Assembly (NCBI GenBank): GCA_942492715.1
Contig: CALOFW010000002.1
Coordinates: 310,001-374,000 of the forward strand
Origin: Sva-07 sp942492715
Lineage (GTDB): Bacteria; Actinomycetota; Acidimicrobiia; Acidimicrobiales; Ilumatobacteraceae
Reading direction: 5' to 3'
DNA length: 64,000 nt
The stretch's first letter is position 1, and each line of letters opens with the position of its first letter. The notes beneath the pieces were generated by a model, which ran no database searches, had not been told where the DNA came from, and worked only from the letters and a program-made list of their open reading frames with translations. The position numbers were made by a program, and so were the translations under genes. Shown here piece by piece: positions 51,495 through 60,742 of the stretch.

Positions 51495-52754
51495 ATGTCG
51501 ACGGTCACGAACGCGCCCGAGGAGCGTCCATCGCTGTTGACGCGCCCGTTCCTGATCGTCACGGCGGCGGCGCTCCTGTTCTTCGTCTACATCGGGATGC
51601 TGATCCCGATCGTGCCGCTGTTCATCGAGGGCCCCCTCGGGGCCGGAGAGTTCGGCATCGGCGTCACGGTCGCCGTGTTCGCGCTGGCGGCCATTTGCGC
51701 CCGGCCGCTGCTCGGCCGGCTGGCGGATCGGTACGGCCGTCGCGTGTTGATGGTGGGCGGTGCGATCGTCGCCGGCCTCAGCGGCATCGGGTCGAGCCAG
51801 GTGAGCGAGTTCTGGCAGCTGCTCGCGCTCCGGGGTCTCACCGGCATCGGCGAAGCCGCGGTCTTCGTGGGCGCTGCCACACTGATCGCCGACATGTCGC
51901 CGCGCGCTCGTCGCGCCGAGGGTGCCAGCTACTTCTCCGTGGCCGTGTTCGGGGGCATCGGCATGGGCCCGATCATCGGCGAGGCGCTGCTCGACGACAC
52001 GAACTTCGAGCGGGCGTTCTTCGTCGCTGGGCTCTTCGCGTTCCTCTCGGCAGGCGTCGCGCTGTTCGCACCCGCCCGCGTCGAGTCCGGCGACGTGATC
52101 GACGATTCGATCCCGTCCGCGGCCCCGGCCACCGGCCGTCGTCGGCTGATCCATCCCGCAGCGGTGATGCCCGGCCTCGTGCTCGCGGCCGGTGTCGCAG
52201 CGTTCGCCTCGTTCGGCGCGTTCGTTCCCGACTACTCGCGTACCGTCGGGCTCGCGAGCTCCGGGGGGTTGTTCGCCGTCTACGCGCTCGTCTCGGTGCT
52301 CGTGCGCATCTTCGGCGCCACGCTGCCCGAGCGGCTCGGACCGCGCCGGGCGGTCACGATCGCGCTCGGCAACGTGCTGATCGGGCTCCTGATCCTTGCG
52401 TTGTTCCCGTCGATCCCCGCGTTGTGGATCGCCGCGGTCTTCGTCGGCTTCGGCATGGCATTCAACTATCCGTCGCTGCTCGCACTCACCGTCAACCGGG
52501 CCAGCGACAGCGACCGGGCGTGGGCGGTCAGTTCGTTCACGATGTTCTTCGAGGTGGGTTCCGTCGCCGGAGGTTTGCTGATCGGCGGCTTCGCGGAGAT
52601 CGTCGGCAAGCAACGGGGCTTCCTCGGCGGCGTGATGTTCTGTCTGATCGGGCTCTATCTGCTCCGGTTCCGGCTCGTCCCCGCGGGGTCACCGGACGCC
52701 GGTCCCACGTACCAGCGCAACGCCGAGCCGTTCGTTCCCGTCGCCGGCGACTGA
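51495..52754 (+). CDS. Major facilitator superfamily transporter
   Basis: 419 residues, about 12 helices. The MFS motif between helices 2 and 3 is GRLADRYGRRVLMVGG. A hydrophilic gap near residues 195-215 separates the two halves. ATG 51486 is an alternative start. No neighbouring gene points to a substrate; efflux of a small molecule is the usual role of such single MFS genes. Confidence 0.9.
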   Translation: MSTVTNAPEERPSLLTRPFLIVTAAALLFFVYIGMLIPIVPLFIEGPLGAGEFGIGVTVAVFALAAICARPLLGRLADRYGRRVLMVGGAIVAGLSGIGSSQVSEFWQLLALRGLTGIGEAAVFVGAATLIADMSPRARRAEGASYFSVAVFGGIGMGPIIGEALLDDTNFERAFFVAGLFAFLSAGVALFAPARVESGDVIDDSIPSAAPATGRRRLIHPAAVMPGLVLAAGVAAFASFGAFVPDYSRTVGLASSGGLFAVYALVSVLVRIFGATLPERLGPRRAVTIALGNVLIGLLILALFPSIPALWIAAVFVGFGMAFNYPSLLALTVNRASDSDRAWAVSSFTMFFEVGSVAGGLLIGGFAEIVGKQRGFLGGVMFCLIGLYLLRFRLVPAGSPDAGPTYQRNAEPFVPVAGD

Positions 52755-52836
52755 CGCATCGCGCCCTCCGATCGCCATCGAGGGTGATGGCCGATTTCCG
52801 CCAGACGGCGGGCGTGATGTCGGGCATGATGGACGG

Positions 52837-54309
52837 GTGCCGCCACTCGACCACGACCACTGCTACACCGCTGTGCAGAGCCGCGACACCCGTTTCGATG
52901 GCTGGTTCGTCACCGCGGTGCGAACCACGGGGATCTACTGCCGACCGAGCTGTCCCGCGATCACGCCGAAGCGGACCAATGTCGACTTCTTCGCGACCGC
53001 CGCTGCAGCGCAATTGCACGGGTTCCGTGCGTGCAAACGGTGTCGGCCGGATGCCTCGCCCGGCTCGCCCGAGTGGAACGCCCGCCACGATGTCGTCGCC
53101 CGGGCGATGCGTCTCATCGCCGACGGTGTGGTCGAGCGCGAGGGCGTGCGGGGGCTCGCGCGCCGCCTCGGGTACAGCGAACGGCATCTCAACCGGGTCG
53201 TGACCGACGAGCTCGGCGCCGGCCCGCTCGCGATCGCCCGTGCCCGCCGTGCCCACACCGCCCGGGTGCTCGTCGAGACGACCTCGATGTCGTTCGCCGA
53301 CGTCGCGTACGCGGCTGGCTTTCGCAGCGTCCGTCAGTTCAACGACACGGTGCGAGAGGTGTTCGCCGCGTCGCCGACTGCGCTCCGCACGACTCGTCCG
53401 GCCGGATGGGAGGGAGCGGTGCCGACGCCGGCGGTCGGGGTGGCACTGCGGCTCGCCGTTCGGTCACCGTTCGCCGCCGACGCGGTGATCTCGTTCGTCG
53501 GCGAGCGTGCCATTCCCGGCGTCGAGTCGTGGGACGGCGAGACGTACCGCCGGTTGCTCGCGCTGCCCGGTGGGACGGGCATCGCCACGTTGCGGGCGTC
53601 CGCCGACCACGTCGAGGCACGTCTCGAACTGGAGTCGTCGTCGGATCTCGCAGTAGCGGTACAGCGGATCCGACGGCTGCTCGATCTCGACAGCGACCCG
53701 GTCGCCGTCGACGGCACGCTCGCACGAGACCCGGCGATGGCACCGCTCGTGCTCCGTGTGCCTGGTCGTCGGGCGCCGGCGAGCGTCGACCCCGTCGAGA
53801 CAGCGGTACGGGCGGTGATCGGCCAGCAGGTGTCGGTCGCTGGGGCACGCACCGTGGCCGGCCGCCTCGTCGGCGCCGCGGGATCGCCGCTGCCGGGAGC
53901 CGAGCACGGGTTGTCGCATCTGTTCCCGAGTCCGGAGCAGCTCGCCGCTGCCCCGGACGAAGCGTTCTCGATGCCGGCCTCGCGCCGCGACACGATCCGT
54001 GGACTCGCGGCCGCCGTCGCGGAGGGTGAGGTGGAACTGCACGTCGGTGTCGATCCGGCGAGGGCACATGCACAGTTGCTCGCGCGTCGGGGCATCGGAC
54101 CGTGGACGGCCGACTACGTGGTGATGCGTGGCCTCGGCCATCCGGATGTGTTCCTCACGAACGACCTCGGGGTCCGCCACGCCCTCGACCGCCTCGGCGT
54201 CGGTGCCGACCACGCCGCAGTCTGGGCTCCCTGGCGGTCCTACGCCGTCCATCACCTGTGGGCGAGCCTCGGCACGTCGACCACCCCGATCACGAAAGCA
54301 GCACCATGA
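52837..54309 (+). CDS. Ada-AlkA fusion: methyl-phosphotriester sensor/HTH with 3-methyladenine glycosylase
   Basis: 490 residues from GTG 52837. Ada N-domain zinc cysteines C35, C39, C66 and C69 (GIYCRPSCPA; FRACKRCRPD), AraC-type HTH (about 85-180), then AlkA glycosylase (about 200-490) with HhH RRGIGPWTADYVVMRGLG and catalytic aspartate in FLTNDLGVRHAL. The protein can sense methyl phosphotriesters, activate transcription and excise alkylated purines. Translationally coupled to ogt (ATGA), making an adaptive response unit. Confidence 0.94.
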   Translation: MPPLDHDHCYTAVQSRDTRFDGWFVTAVRTTGIYCRPSCPAITPKRTNVDFFATAAAAQLHGFRACKRCRPDASPGSPEWNARHDVVARAMRLIADGVVEREGVRGLARRLGYSERHLNRVVTDELGAGPLAIARARRAHTARVLVETTSMSFADVAYAAGFRSVRQFNDTVREVFAASPTALRTTRPAGWEGAVPTPAVGVALRLAVRSPFAADAVISFVGERAIPGVESWDGETYRRLLALPGGTGIATLRASADHVEARLELESSSDLAVAVQRIRRLLDLDSDPVAVDGTLARDPAMAPLVLRVPGRRAPASVDPVETAVRAVIGQQVSVAGARTVAGRLVGAAGSPLPGAEHGLSHLFPSPEQLAAAPDEAFSMPASRRDTIRGLAAAVAEGEVELHVGVDPARAHAQLLARRGIGPWTADYVVMRGLGHPDVFLTNDLGVRHALDRLGVGADHAAVWAPWRSYAVHHLWASLGTSTTPITKAAP

Positions 54310-54830
54310 CCCCCGCACTCTTCTCCACGGTCGTCGACACACCGGTCGGCGAACTCACGATCGTCGCCACCGGCGCCGGTGTGCGCGCCATCCTGTGGCC
54401 GAATGACGATCCGGCACGGGTCCGACTCTCCGCCACGACCGAGCGACCGGACCACCCCGTACTCGTGGCCACCGTCGACCAACTCGACGAGTACTTCGCC
54501 GGAGCACGGCAGGAGTTCGACGTTCCGCTCGACGCGGTCGGCACCGACTTCCAGCGGTCGGCATGGTCGGCGTTGCGCACGATCGAGTTCGGTACCACCG
54601 TCAGCTACGGCGAGCAGGCAGCGCGCATGGGCGACCGGCGAAAGGCTCGAGCGGTCGGTGCGGCGAACGGTCGGAACCCGATCTCGATCGTCGTGCCGTG
54701 CCACCGTGTGGTCGGCTCGAGCGGTGCCCTGACGGGCTTCGCCGGCGGCCTCGACACGAAGGCCTGGCTGCTCGACCACGAACGTCGGGTGCTTGCAGGC
54801 GTTACATCTGGGGTCAGACCCCAGATGTAA
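54306..54830 (+). CDS. ogt: Methylated-DNA-protein-cysteine methyltransferase
   Basis: 174 residues. The acceptor cysteine C132 is in the PCHRVVGSSGALTGFAGG motif; the DNA-binding helix is YGEQAARMGDRRKARAVGAANGRNP. Repairs O6-alkylguanine by suicide transfer. The last nine codons (V166-M174, reading VTSGVRPQM) and the stop lie inside the family B palindrome; homologous proteins usually end near the DHERR segment. The native stop was probably lost or displaced when the palindrome arrived. Confidence 0.94.
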   Translation: MTPALFSTVVDTPVGELTIVATGAGVRAILWPNDDPARVRLSATTERPDHPVLVATVDQLDEYFAGARQEFDVPLDAVGTDFQRSAWSALRTIEFGTTVSYGEQAARMGDRRKARAVGAANGRNPISIVVPCHRVVGSSGALTGFAGGLDTKAWLLDHERRVLAGVTSGVRPQM

Positions 54831-54832
54831 CG
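54800..54832. repeat. Perfect palindrome family B, copy 2
   Basis: Core identical to 25205-25235 (arms GTTACATCTGGGGTC and GACCCCAGATGTAAC). The outer flanking pair is C-G here against T-A in copy 1, so pairing is kept while sequence differs. It spans the end of ogt and lies 16 nt from the end of the convergent gene at 54849. Confidence 0.92.
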
Positions 54833-54848
54833 GTCCAGGGGGTGACGG

Positions 54849-55430
54849 TCAGCGGTTGCGGGCGGCGGCGGCTTGCGCCTTGCGGGCGCGCTCGGCTTCC
54901 TTCTTCGCCGCCTTCGCCTCGGCTCGCTTGGCCTTGATCGCTGCCTGCTCCTCGTCGGATCGCTTCTGGGTGTCGATCAGCGGGGCGATCGTGATCTCTT
55001 CGGCCTTCGGCAGCGCGACGAGCTCGTCGGACTTCAGGAGGTCGCGGATGATCGCAGAGGCAGGGGCTTCGCCGGCCACGGTCGAGGCGAGCATGATCTG
55101 GGTGACCGCGAGTCCGTGCCGCTCGACGAGGCCGGGCAGCGCCTCGCGCAGTTCGTCGGTCGACGGGTTGTCGGCGTGGTCGCCGAGCTGCTCGATGCAG
55201 TCGGCGAGGCAGGCGTCGGTGAGCACGGCGGCGATCGCCTCCATCCCGCCGTCGATCCGGCCGGCCTTGACCCCGGCGCGCACACCCTCCGGCGAGATCG
55301 TGTCGATCACGGACTCGAGGCCCTCGCGATGGTCGTCGTCGAGCGCCTCGATCGCGGAGGCGAGGTCGTCGTCGCTGGCGGCCTTGAACGAGCGGTCGAG
55401 CAGGCCGAGCGCCTGCATCCGGTTCTTCAT
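54849..55430 (-). CDS. Hypothetical protein with basic coiled-coil tail
   Basis: 193 residues from ATG 55430 (GTG 55439 also possible). The N-terminal 135 residues are helical and acidic (ASAIEALDDDHREGLESVID; AAVLTDACLADCIEQLGDHA). The last 40 residues are Lys/Ala/Glu/Arg repeats (KAKRAEAKAAKKEAERARKAQ), probably a charged single helix or nucleic-acid-binding tail. No named domain recognised. Confidence 0.78.
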   Translation of the reverse strand: MKNRMQALGLLDRSFKAASDDDLASAIEALDDDHREGLESVIDTISPEGVRAGVKAGRIDGGMEAIAAVLTDACLADCIEQLGDHADNPSTDELREALPGLVERHGLAVTQIMLASTVAGEAPASAIIRDLLKSDELVALPKAEEITIAPLIDTQKRSDEEQAAIKAKRAEAKAAKKEAERARKAQAAAARNR

Positions 55431-55492
55431 CTGATTCACGTCGCACGACGCTATCGCCGGTCTGTCGCGGCCGGGTCCGCGGCCGGCCGCGG

Positions 55493-56692
55493 TCAGTCCC
55501 GGATCGCGAGTCCGCTGTCGAGATCGAAGAAGTACGCCTGGTCGGTGTCGAGTCCGATGTCGACCGTCTGTGCGTTGCGCACGAAGCTGCGCGGACCGAA
55601 CGTGCCGACCCAGCCGTTTGCACCCGGCTGCTCGCCGATCAGTTCTCCCACGACGCTCGCTTCTTCCGAATTCTCCCGGCCTGTCCACTGCTCGGGTCTC
55701 GGCGCGGGAAACGCGAAGTGCACTTCGATGCCGGATCCGAGCGCTTCGACGAGGTCGACGCGTACCGACAACCGTCGGTCAGCAGGGATCTCGGTGTGTT
55801 CGGCGCACTCCTTGACGTCTTCGGGTCGAACTCCCATGACCACCCGCTTGCCGACGTAGTTGCGCAGTGCGGGGCGCCGATCCAGGATCGCCGGTCCGAC
55901 CGCGATCCGCCCGTTGTCGAGCAGGACGACGAGCGCGTCACCGTCGCTCTCCACCATGACCTCGGCCATGTTCATCGGAGGTGAACCCATGAAGCCGGCG
56001 ACGAACACGTTGTCCGGGTCGAGGTAGAGCTCGCGCGGTGTTGCGACCTGCTGGAGCAGCCCACGGTCGATCACCGCAACCCGGTCGCCCATCGTCATCG
56101 CTTCGATCTGATCGTGGGTGACATACATGGTGGTGACACCGAGATTGGCCTGGATCGCCGAGATCTCGGCCCGCATCTGACCACGAAGCTTGGCGTCGAG
56201 GTTCGAGAGCGGCTCATCCATGAGGAACGCCTGGGGCTCGCGGACGATCGCCCGCCCCATCGCAACTCGTTGTCGCTGGCCACCCGAGAGCACCTTCGGG
56301 CGACGGTCGAGGTGCTCGGTCAGGTCGAGAATACGTGCTGCGTACTCGACTTTCTCTCGGATTTCCGGCTTCGGCATCTTGCGGAGCTTGAGCCCGAAGG
56401 CGATGTTGTCGAAGACGCTGAGATGGGGGTACAGCGCATAGCTCTGAAAGACCATCGCGATGTCCCGGTCGCGGGGTGGTTTCTCGTTCACTCGTTCGCC
56501 ACCGATACGCAACTCGCCTTCGGTGATGTCCTCGAGGCCGGCGACCATGCGGAGCGCCGTCGACTTGCCGCAGCCCGACGGGCCGACCATCACCATGAAC
56601 TCACCGTCTCTGATCTCGAGATTGAGATCGGTGATGGCCTGGAAGCCGTTGTCGTAGATCTTGTTGATCTGGTCGAAGACGATGTCGGCCAT
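55493..56692 (-). CDS. Sugar ABC transporter ATPase (MsmK/UgpC type)
   Basis: 399 residues. Walker A GPSGCGKST, signature LSGGQRQRVAMGRAI, Walker B FLMDEPLSNLD, H-loop VTHDQ, and the C-terminal TOBE regulatory domain (VVMGVRPEDVKE). Follows the permease gene by 3 nt. It energises the importer encoded by the three genes upstream. A paralogue lies at 61856 on the other strand. Confidence 0.95.
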   Translation of the reverse strand: MADIVFDQINKIYDNGFQAITDLNLEIRDGEFMVMVGPSGCGKSTALRMVAGLEDITEGELRIGGERVNEKPPRDRDIAMVFQSYALYPHLSVFDNIAFGLKLRKMPKPEIREKVEYAARILDLTEHLDRRPKVLSGGQRQRVAMGRAIVREPQAFLMDEPLSNLDAKLRGQMRAEISAIQANLGVTTMYVTHDQIEAMTMGDRVAVIDRGLLQQVATPRELYLDPDNVFVAGFMGSPPMNMAEVMVESDGDALVVLLDNGRIAVGPAILDRRPALRNYVGKRVVMGVRPEDVKECAEHTEIPADRRLSVRVDLVEALGSGIEVHFAFPAPRPEQWTGRENSEEASVVGELIGEQPGANGWVGTFGPRSFVRNAQTVDIGLDTDQAYFFDLDSGLAIRD

Positions 56693-56695
56693 TGA

Positions 56696-57625
56696 TCACC
56701 CCTTGACTGCGCCGGCCGTCAGGCCAGACACGATGTAGCGCTGTGCGAAGTAGAAGATCAGGAGCACCGGGACGGCTGCGATCAGCGATCCGGCAGCGAA
56801 CGGCCCCCAGCGGCTGTCGAATCCGGCGTTGACGTAGGCGGACAGCCCGAGCGCCAGTGTCTGGTTGCTCTCGTTCCCTCGCAGCAGTGCCTCAGCGAGG
56901 ATCAGCTCGTTGATCGTGACGATGAACTGCAGCAGGAACACGACGACGAGGATCGGGACGGCGAGTGGCAGGATCACCTTGTAGAAGATCTGGAACGGTG
57001 TGGCGCCGTCGACCTTCGCCGACTCGTCCAACTCGTGCGGGATCGAGTCGTAGAACCCTTTGATCAGCCAAGTCTGGATCCCGATCGCTCCGCCGAGATA
57101 CACCAGCACGAGGCTGGACAATTGTCCGAGGCCGAGTGCCGGGAACACGTCGCCGATGCGCTGCAGGATGAGGAAGATGGCGACGACCGCGACCGAGTTG
57201 GGGAACATCTGGATGAAGAGGATCCCCATGAGCCCGCTGCGACGGCCACGGAAACGCATACGGGAGAACGCATACGCGGCACTGGCACACAGCAGCACCG
57301 TGCCCGTCGACGTGACGAAGCAGACCTTCATCGAGTTCCAGAACCACGTCCAGAAGGGTGGGTGGCCGTCGTCGGTGAGCAACGCCCGGAAGTTGTCGAG
57401 ACTCACTTCCTGGGGTACGAGGTCCTGGGTGGCGAGTGATCCGCTCGAGTCAAACGCACCCATCACCACCCAGTACACGGGGAACAGCGCGAAGAGGAGC
57501 GCGGCGAATCCGACGAGATGGCGCCATCCGGTGTCGATGAACCATCCGCCGAATCCGCGCTGGGTGCCGCTGCGGCCCTGGAACGCCGACTCGTCGATCG
57601 TCCTTGTCGCGGCGGTGTCCGGCAT
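56696..57625 (-). CDS. Sugar ABC transporter permease (MalG type)
   Basis: 309 residues, six helices, with the EAA loop SIPHELDESAKVDGATPFQIF that docks on the ATPase. ATG overlaps the stop of the malF-like gene (TGATG). Shares the layout of MalG-type permeases for malto-oligosaccharides or related sugars. Confidence 0.94.
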   Translation of the reverse strand: MPDTAATRTIDESAFQGRSGTQRGFGGWFIDTGWRHLVGFAALLFALFPVYWVVMGAFDSSGSLATQDLVPQEVSLDNFRALLTDDGHPPFWTWFWNSMKVCFVTSTGTVLLCASAAYAFSRMRFRGRRSGLMGILFIQMFPNSVAVVAIFLILQRIGDVFPALGLGQLSSLVLVYLGGAIGIQTWLIKGFYDSIPHELDESAKVDGATPFQIFYKVILPLAVPILVVVFLLQFIVTINELILAEALLRGNESNQTLALGLSAYVNAGFDSRWGPFAAGSLIAAVPVLLIFYFAQRYIVSGLTAGAVKG

Positions 57626-59209
57626 CAGTTGATCTCCTCGAACGAGCGGGTGAACTTGAAGCTGATGGCCGAGATGCCGGCCACGAGGAAGAAGATGATC
57701 GTCGAGATCGCGGCGGCGAGCCCGAAGTCCTGGCCGGCGCCCTCGAACGCGACGGTGAAGGTGTAGGTGATCAGGATGTCGGTCTCGCCGGCGATCGAGC
57801 CCGAGATGGGTGGGTTGCCGTTGGTGAGCAGTGCGATCAGGTTGTAGTTGTTGAAGTTGAAGGCGAACGACGAGATGAGTACCGGTGCCATTGCGACGAG
57901 CAGGAGCGGGAAGGTGACCTTCCGGAAGGCCTTGAAGCCGGTGGCACCGTCGACGAACGCGGCTTCCTTGAGATCACTCGGGATCGACGTCAACGCACCG
58001 GTGGCGACGAGGAACATGTAGGCATATCCGAGCCAGAGGTTGACGAGGATCACCGAGAATCGCGCCCAGTTCGGACTGTTCAGCCAGGGAATCTGCCACG
58101 GCAGGATCTGGTTGAGGATGCCGAACGTCTCGTTCATCATGCCCCGCCAGACGAGGATGGTCATGAACGTCGGCAGTGCATAGGGGATGATCAGCAGCAC
58201 TCGATACGTGCGCTTGAACTTCATGCGATCGCTCTGGAACACGAGCGCAAGAAGTAGACCGATGGCGAACGTACCCGCGACCGACAGCCCTGCCATTGCG
58301 AATGTCCAGATGAACGATCGGATGAAGGGGTCCCGGATGCGTGGTTCCGTGAACAGGCTCCGGTAGTTGTCGAGGCCGATCGGGACCGTCCAACCTGGCT
58401 GGAGTCGGGCGCCGTCCGCGCTTGTGAACGTACCCTCGACCGGCCGGTACACGATGCCGGTTTCGAGGTCGGTCATCGTGTCGGCGTCCTCGTCGTACTG
58501 GTACCGGCTGACGACCTCGCTGGCTTGGTTGAATCCCTGGAGCCTGAGGAAGCCGGCGTCCGTGCGTACCGTCGAACGACAAGATGGCGTCCTGGTTGTC
58601 CTGCTTCTCGGCGAGATTGAGGACGGGTTCGCCGTCGTAGGACACGATGCGGTCTCCGTCGAACACGATCAGGCTCTCGTCGGCGTCCGCCAGCGCCTCG
58701 TTGTCGGCGACGAACACGTCACCCGTCTGCTGGTCGGTGATCAGGAAGGTGAACGAATCGCCGTCACGCACGATGTCGACACGGAAGAACCGCGCGTCGT
58801 CGCCGGCCGGCAGCGTCTGGGCCTCGAGGCGATCGATCGCCTGTTCCTTCGTGATCAGGTTTCCCGTTCCGGAGTTCGTGAACGAGATGTAGACGTTGTA
58901 GACGACCGGGATCACGGCGAAGACCGTCAGGATGATGATCATCGGCACGAGGTACTTGCCGGGGAAACGTTCTCTGCTCCAGTAGACGACGTTGACGAGA
59001 GCAGTCCCGGCGATGGTGATCGCGAGCGGCAGCCACGACTGCAGCTCGATCATTCGGATGATGCCCCAGAGAGCCAGCCCGTCGAATGCGATCAGGAGCA
59101 GGTAGCCCACGATGGCACCGCCGCTCAGCGACGGCGAACGCCCAGAGGGCCCGGGAGCTGTCGCTCCCGGGCCCTGCTTGGATGTGGTGGCGGTGTCCCC
59201 GGTTGCCAC
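57625..59209 (-). pseudogene. Sugar ABC transporter permease (MalF type), interrupted by a one-base frameshift
   Basis: From GTG 59209 the frame encodes three N-terminal helices (IVGYLLLIAFDGLALWGIIR; LAITIAGTALVNVVYWS; YLVPMIIILTVFAVIPVVYN) and the MalF periplasmic loop up to DAILSFDG. Near 58556-58570 coding continues in the next frame (DAGFLRLQGFNQASEVVSRY...), with the EAA loop TSIPSDLKEAAFVDGATGF and the remaining helices. The span is 1585 nt, one base too long; removing one gives about 527 residues, usual for MalF with an extended loop. No slippery sequence is evident. ATG 58476 could restart translation of the C-terminal 283 residues. Sequencing error is a real alternative. Confidence 0.82.
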
Positions 59210-59219
59210 CGTCAACTCG

Positions 59220-60575
59220 TCAGAGCGCGTCGCGGATCTGATCGGCGGCGTCGGTGAACGCCTGCGTTCCGCTCGTTCCCTGGGAGATCGCCACATAGGC
59301 ATCGGACCACGGCGTGAACACCGCGCCCATTTCGGGGATGTTCGGCAGCGGCTCGCCGGTCGCCCCGGACACGCCGAAACCGGCGAGCACAGGATCGTCG
59401 GACACCTCGTTGAACGTCGGCGTGTATGCCGGCGCTCGGGGCTGAGCTGCGAACAGGTCGGCCATGGCCTCGGGAGTGTTGACGTAGTCGAGCAGGAAGG
59501 TCTGCGCGAGCGCCTGGTTCTCCGAGAACGCCGAGACGTAGAACGCCTGGGCACCGATGAACGGCTTCGACTCGTCGTCACCCGCGGGCGGGACCGGCTC
59601 GATGACGAAGTTCAGATCCGGGTTGTTCTCGGTGATCTGGGGGATCGCCCACGGGCCAGTGATGGCGAACGGCGCATCACCCGACGAGAACGATTCGATC
59701 ATGATGTCGTACGTCACGTCCTGGCTCAGGAGACCGCTGTCGTACCAGGCCTGGAAGGCCTCGGCGGCGGCGAGCCCCTCGGGCGAGTCGAGTCCGACCT
59801 GGGTCGTGTCGTACGAACCGTCTTCGTTGACTGCGAAGACCTCGGCCCCGAAGGAGGTGTACATCGGGTAGTAATGGTACGGCGCTCCGCCCTCGCCCTG
59901 GACAGCGAGTGGCACCGAGATGGTGCCTTCATCGCTGAGGGCCAGCGCGGTCGTCTCGAGATCGGCGAAGGTCGCCGGTGCCTCGGGGACGAGGTCGGTG
60001 TTGCGCAGCAGGCCGACGTTCTCGACGGCGTACGGCAGGCCGTAGCGGGTGCTGCCGACGCTGACCGCCTCGATCGCGATCGGGTTGTAGTCGGCTTCGG
60101 AGGCGCCGAGTTCGATCGGTGCCACGATGCCGTTGGCCACCATCTCGCCGACCCAGTCGTGGGCGCCGACGAACACATCGGGACCCTCACCGGTCGGGAT
60201 CACCTGGTTGACCGAGGTGCGGAACACGTCCTCGGCGACCTCGACGATCTTGACGTTGAGGCCGGTCTCGGCGGCGAACTCCTCGACGAACGGGGCGAGC
60301 GCCGTTGCCCGGGTGTCGTCGAGCCAGAACACGAGGTCAGCGTCGCCGCGTCCCTCGATGGTCGTCGTCGTTGTTCCGTCGGTGGCGTCGGTACCGGCGG
60401 GCGCCTCGGTGTCGCTCGGGGCCTCGGTGTCGCTCGGGGCCTCGGTGCCGGTCGGCGCCTCGGTTCCCGTTGTCGTGTCGTCCGTGGACGAACCGCTGTC
60501 GTCGTCGCTGCCGCACGCGGCGCCGACGAGGGCAACGGCGGCGACGACGGCGAGCAAGCGTCGTGATGTACGCAT
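59220..60575 (-). CDS. Extracellular oligosaccharide-binding lipoprotein (MalE-like)
   Basis: 451 residues. Signal peptide with lipobox LVGAAC (C21), a Thr/Glu/Ala/Pro repeat linker (about 25-70), then a type I solute-binding fold (LVFWLDDTRATALAPFVEEF; GPDVFVGAHDWVGEMVANGI; FAITGPWAIPQI). Binding motifs resemble maltose/maltodextrin-binding proteins. GGGGAG precedes the ATG. First gene of the malEFG-msmK unit, divergent from lacI. Confidence 0.94.
   Translation of the reverse strand: MRTSRRLLAVVAAVALVGAACGSDDDSGSSTDDTTTGTEAPTGTEAPSDTEAPSDTEAPAGTDATDGTTTTTIEGRGDADLVFWLDDTRATALAPFVEEFAAETGLNVKIVEVAEDVFRTSVNQVIPTGEGPDVFVGAHDWVGEMVANGIVAPIELGASEADYNPIAIEAVSVGSTRYGLPYAVENVGLLRNTDLVPEAPATFADLETTALALSDEGTISVPLAVQGEGGAPYHYYPMYTSFGAEVFAVNEDGSYDTTQVGLDSPEGLAAAEAFQAWYDSGLLSQDVTYDIMIESFSSGDAPFAITGPWAIPQITENNPDLNFVIEPVPPAGDDESKPFIGAQAFYVSAFSENQALAQTFLLDYVNTPEAMADLFAAQPRAPAYTPTFNEVSDDPVLAGFGVSGATGEPLPNIPEMGAVFTPWSDAYVAISQGTSGTQAFTDAADQIRDAL
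60403..60474 (-). repeat. 18-bp minisatellite in the lipoprotein linker
   Basis: Two identical 18-bp units (60403-60420, 60421-60438) followed by two diverged ones; they encode the S/G-D/T-T-E-A-P spacer of the binding protein. In-frame expansion would lengthen the tether from membrane to binding domain. Confidence 0.85.
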
Positions 60576-60683
60576 GTCTCCCCCTCAGGAGTTGGGTCAC
60601 CAGCTCGTGGGCCGTGACGGTGTTGTGAGCAGTCTGGCGAACGTGTTCGCCAAAGATGAAGCGTAGTCCTGTCGCCGAGTTGC

Positions 60684-60698
60684 TGCAAGAAACTTGCA
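60684..60698. promoter_or_regulatory. Putative LacI-family operator
   Basis: Perfect inverted repeat TGCAAG AAA CTTGCA in the malE/lacI divergent gap; a further near-repeat TTGCAAAGGG...TCCCTTGCA overlaps it downstream. CTTGCA-type elements are known at maltose operators of Streptomyces. Likely bound by the adjacent LacI protein. Confidence 0.55.
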
Positions 60699-60742
60699 AA
60701 GGGCACAAAGTCCCTTGCACTCATGTTCTAGGGTATCGGTCG

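Noticed and set aside
58476..58570. Programmed ribosomal frameshift in the malF-like gene
   Set aside because: No slippery heptamer or downstream structure is evident at the junction, so a mutation or sequence error is more likely.
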